11,096 bases of DNA from Chitinophaga pinensis (GTDB lineage: Bacteria > Bacteroidota > Bacteroidia > Flavobacteriales_D > Crocinitomicaceae): contig CAMDGP010000050.1 in the NCBI GenBank assembly GCA_945897765.1, forward strand, positions 1 to 11,096, written 5' to 3'. A program made the position numbers and the translations under genes. Every line of letters begins with the position of its first letter. Positions within the stretch are counted from its first letter, which is position 1. Positions 6,144 to 11,096 of this stretch are shown here, piece by piece. Under the pieces are notes generated by a model. It was not told the origin of the DNA, searched no databases, and worked only from the letters and a program-made list of their open reading frames with translations.

Positions 6144-6843
6144 ATTGTACCTCATCCCAAATACCTTGGGTGGCGAAAGCATCAGTGATATTATTCCTGC
6201 TGACGTTATTAAAATTTCGACTCAAATCCGACATTTTGCGGTGGAAGAAATAAAATCAGCAAGAAGATTATTGCGTAAAATGGACCGCGAGTTTCCTATT
6301 GATGATTGTCAATTTACCATTTTGAACAAACGCACCAACGAAGCGGAATTAATGAAAGTGTTGTTGACTTTAACCAAAGGAAACGACGTTGGAATTATTT
6401 CTGAAGCAGGTTGTCCGGGTGTTGCAGACCCAGGTGCGGATTTAGTGGCTTTAGCACACACCCAAAATATAATTGTTGAACCATTAGTTGGACCATCTTC
6501 GTTTTTGTTGGCATTAATGGCAAGTGGATTTTATGGACAGCAATTCGCATTTCACGGTTATTTACCCCGCGAGCGCAAAGAACGCATTCGCAAGTTGAAA
6601 GACTACGAAATGGATGCAAAACGCAACGGTACAACTCACATTTTTATGGATACGCCGTTTCGCAACAACCACGTTTTGGAAGATATCTTGAACGAACTAG
6701 GCGATTCTGCTGAATTATGTATTGCTTCCAACCTTACTAATTTTAACGGAACTGTGCGTACACTAAAAATTTCCGAATGGCGCGAAAACGCTTATGATTT
6801 GGGCAAAATTCCATCGGTGTTTTTGATTGGAGTTAGTCAGTAA
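6127..6843 (+). CDS. SAM-dependent methyltransferase, RsmI-like (tetrapyrrole methylase fold)
   Basis: The product is a 238-residue protein of the tetrapyrrole-methylase superfamily, closest to the RsmI group that 2'-O-methylates C1402 of 16S rRNA. Landmarks are the N-terminal strand GKLYLIPNTLG, the SEAGCPGVADPGADLV motif (about 95-110), which corresponds to the SDAGTP.xSDPG motif of RsmI, a GPSSFLLALMASGF segment (about 122-135) and F-H-G-Y-L-P (about 142-147). The variant SEAGCPGVADPG form and short length suggest a Bacteroidota paralogue rather than canonical RsmI, so the rRNA target is uncertain and I give no symbol. The ATG at 6127 overlaps the phosphatase gene by 17 nt. After the stop the sequence becomes non-coding. 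Confidence 0.85.
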   Translation: MEKLGKLYLIPNTLGGESISDIIPADVIKISTQIRHFAVEEIKSARRLLRKMDREFPIDDCQFTILNKRTNEAELMKVLLTLTKGNDVGIISEAGCPGVADPGADLVALAHTQNIIVEPLVGPSSFLLALMASGFYGQQFAFHGYLPRERKERIRKLKDYEMDAKRNGTTHIFMDTPFRNNHVLEDILNELGDSAELCIASNLTNFNGTVRTLKISEWRENAYDLGKIPSVFLIGVSQ

Positions 6844-6852
6844 ATTAATTGA

Positions 6853-6880
6853 GAATGTAGAATTAGGAATGTAGAATTTT
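6853..6880. repeat. Short tandem direct repeat, 14-bp unit
   Basis: GAATGTAGAATTAG (6853-6866) is followed at once by GAATGTAGAATTTT (6867-6880): two copies matching in 12 of 14 bases, then a T run and CACTTTTCACT. Low-complexity intergenic repeats of this style are common in Bacteroidota. It sits directly after the methyltransferase stop and has no convincing stem-loop, so it is not called a terminator. Confidence 0.55.
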
Positions 6881-6922
6881 TTTTCACTTTTCACTGTTCA
6901 TTCAATCTTGTATCATTTATAT

Positions 6923-7165
6923 TTAAAAGTTTAATTCAAATTCCCATGTGTAATTTTGAAGTTGATTTATTAAAGCGGTCAAATTCTTTATCAAATCCTC
7001 AAATGTTAGGGTATTTTTTACACATCAAATTCAACTTCATTTCTGAATAGTCAGCTTTTCAATCATTGACATCAGAAGGGGGAATTGGATTTAGTGTTTT
7101 TTGGATTGTTGAAATATAAATAAGTTCAAGTTTTCTGTCAATTAGATTTAATAATTTGATTCTCA
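6923..7165 (-). pseudogene. Decayed remnant of a small unknown gene
   Basis: On the minus strand a coding-like frame runs from about 7165 (LRIKLLNLIDRKLELIY) through IQKTLNPIPPSDVND. It meets TGA at 7059-7061, which a single change from TGG would explain, then continues KADYSEMKLNLMCKKY. After the GGG at 7009-7011 (plus strand) the frame shifts by one base and goes on LTFEDLIKNLTALINQLQNY to TAA at 6923-6925. The two parts together make about 80 residues with protein-like composition, one stop and one frameshift. No clear start codon is visible. I do not recognise the family. It could instead be chance open frame in A+T-rich DNA, but the amphipathic, varied composition argues for a real former gene. 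Confidence 0.45.
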
Positions 7166-7247
7166 AAAAAATAATTAACTTTTTTTTTATTTTCTATTTT
7201 CTTTAATTTACAAGGGATTAAGGTAAAAACACTCCTTTTTTTTATTT

Positions 7248-7317
7248 TGTTTAATCTTTTTACGTTAACATTAAACAGTTTTTGTTTAACTTTACATCAC
7301 AAACGTTAAACAAAAAC
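7248..7317. promoter_or_regulatory. Duplicated operator upstream of the sigma-carotenoid operon
   Basis: Two identical interrupted palindromes occur: TGTTTAA-N16-TTAAACA at 7248-7277 and again at 7283-7312. Their left arms are 35 bp apart and 5 bp separate the copies. The second is extended to a perfect 13-bp inverted repeat (GTTTTTGTTTAAC at 7278-7290, complement at 7305-7317). The array ends 8 bp before the ATG of the ECF sigma gene, so it probably overlaps both promoter and ribosome-binding region. Paired palindromic operators before carotenoid genes recall the MerR-type CarA/CarH/LitR systems. The regulator itself is not in the window, so its identity is inferred. I could not assign a confident -33/-7 promoter. 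Confidence 0.65.
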
Positions 7318-7325
7318 ATAAAGTT

Positions 7326-7838
7326 ATGTCAACAATTGAATTCAACGAAGCATTAATTGGTATTGAAAATAACCTTCAATCATTTGCAATGAGTTTTACG
7401 CGCAACCGAGAGGATGCGAAAGATTTAACACAGGAGACAATGCTGAAGGCTATAACTTATAGAAGTTATTATACACCTCAAACAAATTTCAAAGCATGGG
7501 TTTTTACAATTATGCGTAACATCTTTATCAATCAATATCGTCGAAATGTAAAAGCGCGCACAATATTCGATGGTTCTAAAGATTTATTCTTGATTTCAAA
7601 CTCCTCTGGTCACGAAGAAACGCCACTCGAAATTATTTCCGCGAAGGATATTAATAGTAAAATTAGTACTTTAGGGGCAGATTATAAGGAGCCTTTCGAG
7701 ATGCACTTTAAAGGATTCAAATACAAAGAAATAGCAGATAAATTAAACATCCCAATAGGAACAGTGAAAAGTAGAATTTTTATTGCACGCAAAAAATTAA
7801 TGGATCTTTTACCAGATTATGCTTTTTCAGCAAATTAA
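7326..7838 (+). CDS. ECF-type RNA polymerase sigma factor (sigma-70 family)
   Basis: The product is a 170-residue sigma factor with only regions 2 and 4. Region 2 includes the DAKDLTQETMLKAI helix (about 30-43) and FKAWVFTIMRNIFINQYRR (about 57-75), which melts and contacts the -10-like element. Region 4 includes FKGFKYKEIADKLNIPIGTV and KSRIFIARKKL (about 128-158), a helix-turn-helix for the -35-like element. No anti-sigma factor gene adjoins it. It is separated from crtI by 3 nt and is first in the operon, directly behind the duplicated operator. That suggests the sigma factor is controlled at transcription and drives a carotenoid or stress regulon, perhaps including this operon. The specific trigger is inferred. 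Confidence 0.92.
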   Translation: MSTIEFNEALIGIENNLQSFAMSFTRNREDAKDLTQETMLKAITYRSYYTPQTNFKAWVFTIMRNIFINQYRRNVKARTIFDGSKDLFLISNSSGHEETPLEIISAKDINSKISTLGADYKEPFEMHFKGFKYKEIADKLNIPIGTVKSRIFIARKKLMDLLPDYAFSAN

Positions 7839-7841
7839 TTT

Positions 7842-9314
7842 ATGAACAAAAAAGTTACCATATTAGGAGCAGGAATCTCTAGTTTATCCGCATCCGCTTT
7901 TTTAGCGAAAGCAGGGTATGACGTTACGATTCTTGAAAAAAATCCTACAATCGGTGGAAGAGCAAGGCAATTTTCAACCGATGGTTTTGTTTTCGATATG
8001 GGTCCAAGCTGGTATTGGATGCCTGATGTTTTTGAGCGATTCTACCAACAGTTTGGTCATACAGCATCCGACTTTTACGAACTTAAACGATTAAATCCTT
8101 CTTACCGCGTATATTGGCCAGATCATTCACATACAGATGTTCCTGCGAATATGTCCGAATTAGAGGCTTGGTTTGAATCTTTAGAGTCAGGAAGTTCAAA
8201 AAAATTACAGCAATTTTTAAAGGAAGCAAAATATAAATACGAAGTTGGGATGAACGATTTGGTTCATAAACCAAGCCTAAGTGTTCTAGAATTTGCAGAT
8301 ACTCGTATTCTGAAAGGATTATTTAGCATGCATTTATTATCTTCTTTTTCAAAGTATATCCGTAAATATTTCAAGCATCCAAAAATTATTTCTCTGCTTG
8401 AATTTCCTGTTTTATTTTTGGGAGCGATGCCAGATGAAACACCTGCCCTTTACTCATTAATGAACTATGCCGATATTTCACTCGGAACTTGGTATCCAAT
8501 GGGTGGAATGCATAAATTCATTGAGGCTTTTGAAAAAATTGCTTTGGAACAAGGTGTGAAAATCAAAACTAATCACGAAGTAACGGGATTTCGAATTGAA
8601 GACAAAAAAGCTGTTGCTGCATTAACCAATCATGGAGAGTTTGCCTCGGATATTTTTATTTCTGGAGCCGATTATCAGCATACAGATTCTAAACTTTTGA
8701 ATGAAAGTGCAAATTATACCGATAAATATTGGGAAAATCGCACGATGGCGCCGTCTTGTTTATTGTTTTATGTTGGAATAAATAAACGAGTAACTAACTT
8801 GCAACACCACAATTTATTTTTTGACGAATCGTTAACAATTCACGGAAAAGAAATTTATAAAGATCCAAAATGGCCAACTTCACCGTTATTCTATTTAAGT
8901 GCTCCATCTCTTACTGATCCGAGTGTTGCGCCTGAAGGAAGTGAAAATTTATTTTTCTTAATTCCAATCGCACCAAATTTAAAAGACGACGAAGAAACAC
9001 GTGAAAAATACTTTGAAATGTTACTTGAACGTTTGAAAAAAATCACAGGAAATGATATTAAAGATAATATTGTTTACAAGAAAAGTTACTGTATAACCGA
9101 CTTCAAAAACGATTATCACGCTTTTAAAGGTAATGCTTACGGTTTAGCAAACACTTTGAAACAAACAGCAATTTTAAAGCCACGACTTAAAAACAAAAAA
9201 TTAAGTAATTTCTATTATACGGGTCAGCTAACTGTTCCAGGCCCCGGCGTTCCACCTTCGATTATTTCTGGAGAAGTGGTTGCAAAAGAAATTATGAAAA
9301 CTAATAAACTCTAA
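7842..9314 (+). CDS. crtI: Phytoene desaturase (CrtI family)
   Basis: The product is a 490-residue FAD-dependent enzyme that removes hydrogens stepwise from phytoene to give coloured products such as lycopene. The N-terminus has the dinucleotide-binding motif ILGAGISSLSASAFLAKAGY (about 7-26), with Ser in place of the third glycine, followed by EKN and GGRARQF. The active-site segment FDMGPSWYWMP is typical of CrtI. The C-terminus has the family signature YYTGQLTVPGPGVPPSIISG (about 459-478). The membrane-association surface expected for the family is consistent with the sequence. It starts 3 nt after the sigma gene and ends 9 nt before crtB. The number of desaturation steps cannot be read off, and related amine-oxidase-fold carotenoid enzymes are a minor alternative. 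Confidence 0.93.
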   Translation: MNKKVTILGAGISSLSASAFLAKAGYDVTILEKNPTIGGRARQFSTDGFVFDMGPSWYWMPDVFERFYQQFGHTASDFYELKRLNPSYRVYWPDHSHTDVPANMSELEAWFESLESGSSKKLQQFLKEAKYKYEVGMNDLVHKPSLSVLEFADTRILKGLFSMHLLSSFSKYIRKYFKHPKIISLLEFPVLFLGAMPDETPALYSLMNYADISLGTWYPMGGMHKFIEAFEKIALEQGVKIKTNHEVTGFRIEDKKAVAALTNHGEFASDIFISGADYQHTDSKLLNESANYTDKYWENRTMAPSCLLFYVGINKRVTNLQHHNLFFDESLTIHGKEIYKDPKWPTSPLFYLSAPSLTDPSVAPEGSENLFFLIPIAPNLKDDEETREKYFEMLLERLKKITGNDIKDNIVYKKSYCITDFKNDYHAFKGNAYGLANTLKQTAILKPRLKNKKLSNFYYTGQLTVPGPGVPPSIISGEVVAKEIMKTNKL

Positions 9315-9323
9315 TAAGGAACT

Positions 9324-10160
9324 ATGAAACAATTATTCGACGACATCAGTCAGGAAATGAGTGCGTTGACAACAAAACGATACAGTACCTCCTTTTCATT
9401 AGGAATTAGTTTTTTACAAAAAGGCTTACATAAGCCTATTTATTCAATTTATGGATTTGTGCGCTTTGCAGACGAGATTGTAGATTCTTTTCACGGTTTT
9501 GATAAAGAAACATTACTTGCAGAATTTAAAACAGAAACATATAAATCTATCGCTCAAGGAATTTCTTTAAATCCAATATTGAATAGCTTTCAATGGGCAG
9601 TAAATAAATATCAAATTCCTTTGGATTTGATTGAGACTTTTTTGAATTCAATGGAAATGGATTTAGGAAACCAAATCTATGACAAAGCTACGTATGAAAA
9701 ATACATTCTTGGATCAGCTGAAGTTGTTGGATTGATGTGCTTGAAAGTTTTTGTTAATGGCGATGAAGTTGAATATGAAAATCTAAAGCCTTCTGCTATG
9801 AAATTAGGCTCAGCTTTTCAAAAAATAAATTTTTTACGAGATTTAAAGGCAGATTATCAAGAACTTGGAAGAACCTATTTTCCTGGAATTGATATGCAAG
9901 AATTCAATGTAACCGTGAAAAAAGAAATAGAAGCCGATATTGAAAAAGATTTTACAGCGGGTTATGAAGGTATTTTGAAATTGCCTAAAGATGCGCGATT
10001 TGGAGTTTATATGGCCTATAAATATTATTTCAAACTTTTTAAAAAAATCAAAACTAAATCGGCACATTCTATTTTAAATGAGCGTATTCGTATCCCTAAT
10101 TATAGAAAAGTTAGAATTTTATTTACTTCATATCTTCGACATAATTTAAATTTACTTTAA
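9324..10160 (+). CDS. crtB: Phytoene synthase (squalene/phytoene synthase family)
   Basis: The product is a 278-residue all-helical prenyltransferase that condenses two geranylgeranyl diphosphates head-to-head into phytoene through prephytoene diphosphate. The two aspartate-rich motifs that hold Mg2+ and diphosphate are FADEIVDSF (Asp50, Glu51, Asp54) and LRDLKADYQELGR (Asp173, Asp177). The start RYSTSFSLG (19-27) and the segment YGFVRFADEIVD are standard for CrtB. The Y-F-P motif at 185-187 is also characteristic. Length is normal. It lies 9 nt after crtI and 2 nt before idi, and supplies the substrate of CrtI. Squalene synthase activity is the main alternative and is unlikely next to crtI. 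Confidence 0.94.
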   Translation: MKQLFDDISQEMSALTTKRYSTSFSLGISFLQKGLHKPIYSIYGFVRFADEIVDSFHGFDKETLLAEFKTETYKSIAQGISLNPILNSFQWAVNKYQIPLDLIETFLNSMEMDLGNQIYDKATYEKYILGSAEVVGLMCLKVFVNGDEVEYENLKPSAMKLGSAFQKINFLRDLKADYQELGRTYFPGIDMQEFNVTVKKEIEADIEKDFTAGYEGILKLPKDARFGVYMAYKYYFKLFKKIKTKSAHSILNERIRIPNYRKVRILFTSYLRHNLNLL

Positions 10161-10162
10161 TT

Positions 10163-10699
10163 ATGCAAGAATTCGTAGTGTTAGTAGATGAAAACGATCA
10201 AGTAATTGGTCAAATGGAAAAAATGGAAGCTCACCAAAAGGCTCTGCTTCACCGTGCTTTTTCAGTAATGGTTTTTAATTCCAACAACGAGTTATTACTT
10301 CAAAAAAGAGCGTATTCAAAGTACCATTCTGGTGGTTTATGGACAAATACAACATGTAGTCATCCACGTCCTGAAGAAACGATTTTGGAAGCAGGTTCAC
10401 GTCGATTGAACGAAGAAATGGGTATGACATGCGAACTGACACAAGCTTTCAGTTTCATTTACAAAGCTAAATTAGATCAAGGCTTAACAGAATATGAATT
10501 AGATCACGTCATGATTGGTTTTTCTGACGAAACACCTCATTTGAATTTAGAAGAAGCAAGTGCTTTTAAGTGGATGTCAATGTCAGATTTAAAAAAAGAC
10601 ATGGCACAAAATCAACAATTTTATACAGCTTGGTTTAAAATTTTAATCGATCAACATTTTGAAACCATTCAACAATTTTTAATTTATGAAAGTTTGTAG
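10163..10699 (+). CDS. idi: Isopentenyl-diphosphate delta-isomerase, type I (Nudix family)
   Basis: The product is a 178-residue Nudix-fold enzyme that interconverts isopentenyl and dimethylallyl diphosphate, balancing the C5 units for prenyl chains. Catalytic and metal-binding residues match the type I family: His24 and His30, the TCSHPRP motif with Cys65 and His67, the Nudix-like helix AGSRRLNEEMGM (77-88), and Glu110/Glu112 in TEYELDH. It starts 2 nt after crtB and overlaps the pterin gene by 14 nt, so the operon context supports a role in feeding carotenoid synthesis. Length is close to that of the E. coli enzyme. The family is distinct from the flavin-dependent type II isomerase. Confidence 0.95.
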   Translation: MQEFVVLVDENDQVIGQMEKMEAHQKALLHRAFSVMVFNSNNELLLQKRAYSKYHSGGLWTNTTCSHPRPEETILEAGSRRLNEEMGMTCELTQAFSFIYKAKLDQGLTEYELDHVMIGFSDETPHLNLEEASAFKWMSMSDLKKDMAQNQQFYTAWFKILIDQHFETIQQFLIYESL

Positions 10700-11090
10700 A
10701 CGAGTTACGTTTAATTCAGCGCACCGATTGTATCGTAAAGACTGGAGTAACGAGCAGAATAATACAGTATTTGGAAAATGTAATAATCCAAATTTTCATG
10801 GGCACAATTACGTTCTTGAAATATGGATTGAAGGAAATATAGATTCTGAAACGGGATATGTGATTGACTTGAAAATCGTGAAAGACTTAGCGAAAATCGA
10901 AATTGAAAATCGATTCGACCACAGAAATCTAAACCTAGATTGCCCTGAATTTAGTAATCTTATTCCAACTGCTGAAAACATTGCTGTCGTTTGTTGGAAC
11001 TTGCTTCGCGCAAAATTAGAAAACAAATATACGCTGGTCGTTCGCTTATGGGAAACAGAAAATAACTTGGTTGAATATGCTGGGAATTAA
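10686..11090 (+). CDS. 6-pyruvoyl-tetrahydropterin / 6-carboxytetrahydropterin synthase homologue
   Basis: The product is a 134-residue T-fold enzyme that acts on dihydroneopterin triphosphate. Zinc ligands are His13 (FNSAHRL), His38 and His40 (NFHGHNY). The catalytic Cys32 lies in GKCNNPNFHGH, and the Asp78-His79 pair in RFDHRNLN completes the usual triad. PTAEN (94-98) and Glu123 near the C-terminus line the pterin site. The family includes QueD (queuosine pathway) and PTPS (biopterin synthesis), and sequence alone does not separate them here. It overlaps idi by 14 nt, so it is translated with the carotenoid genes. This placement suggests a pterin used together with pigment or photolyase functions rather than queuosine, but that is inference. 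The gene is complete and ends 6 nt before the window edge. Confidence 0.9.
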   Translation: MKVCRRVTFNSAHRLYRKDWSNEQNNTVFGKCNNPNFHGHNYVLEIWIEGNIDSETGYVIDLKIVKDLAKIEIENRFDHRNLNLDCPEFSNLIPTAENIAVVCWNLLRAKLENKYTLVVRLWETENNLVEYAGN

Positions 11091-11096
11091 CACTTA

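Noticed and set aside
6951..7038. Possible hairpin between GAAGTTGATTT and AAATTCAACTTC
   Set aside because: The arms are about 60 bp apart with a mismatch and sit inside the decayed gene; no T tract follows, so a terminator or RNA structure is not supported.
6844..7325. Checked this 482-bp gap and the other intergenic gaps for tRNA, riboswitch or CRISPR structure
   Set aside because: No cloverleaf, conserved aptamer motif or regularly spaced direct repeat array was seen.

Overview
The window looks like a chromosomal segment from a member of the Bacteroidota, most likely the Flavobacteriales. The evidence is the strongly A+T-rich DNA, the lack of clear Shine-Dalgarno sequences, a Bacteroidota-type TAnnTTTG promoter element in front of dnaA, the Bacteroidota flavour of the DnaA, thioesterase and histidine kinase proteins, and a carotenoid operon headed by an ECF sigma factor. 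The assignment below phylum level is inference.

Region 1 (1-2398) is an accessory signalling locus. The left edge holds the end of an IS3-family insertion sequence, with the first 27 codons of its OrfA on the minus strand. It cuts off the 5' part of a membrane-protein gene, of which only the last 43 codons survive. Two intact paralogues follow in tandem (about 203 residues, about seven predicted membrane segments each). The second overlaps by 31 nt a small NarL-type sensor histidine kinase that has only one membrane helix and no sensor domain. The inferred picture is a multi-subunit sensor in which separate membrane proteins feed a shared kinase. No response regulator gene lies in the window.

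Region 2 (2399-3937, minus strand) is a two-gene operon: an acyl-CoA thioesterase followed by an arginase/formimidoylglutamase-family hydrolase, overlapping by 14 nt. A candidate terminator lies downstream.

Region 3 (3938-6843, plus strand) is the conserved housekeeping block dnaA, low-molecular-weight protein tyrosine phosphatase, and an RsmI-like SAM methyltransferase. They are tightly packed. The 284-bp intergenic region before dnaA has inverted repeats and a promoter-like element but no visible cluster of DnaA boxes.

Region 4 (6844-7325) has no intact gene. It contains a short tandem repeat, the decayed remnant of a small minus-strand gene, and a striking duplicated operator: two copies of TGTTTAA-N16-TTAAACA, 35 bp apart, immediately before the next operon.

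Region 5 (7326-11090) is a carotenoid operon: ECF sigma factor, phytoene desaturase (crtI), phytoene synthase (crtB), type I IPP isomerase (idi) and a 6-pyruvoyl-tetrahydropterin/6-carboxytetrahydropterin synthase homologue. Gaps are 2-9 nt or the genes overlap. Idi balances IPP and DMAPP for prenyl chain synthesis, CrtB makes phytoene and CrtI desaturates it. The sigma factor and duplicated operator suggest that the operon is inducible, plausibly by light or stress through a MerR-type regulator encoded elsewhere. That last point is inference.
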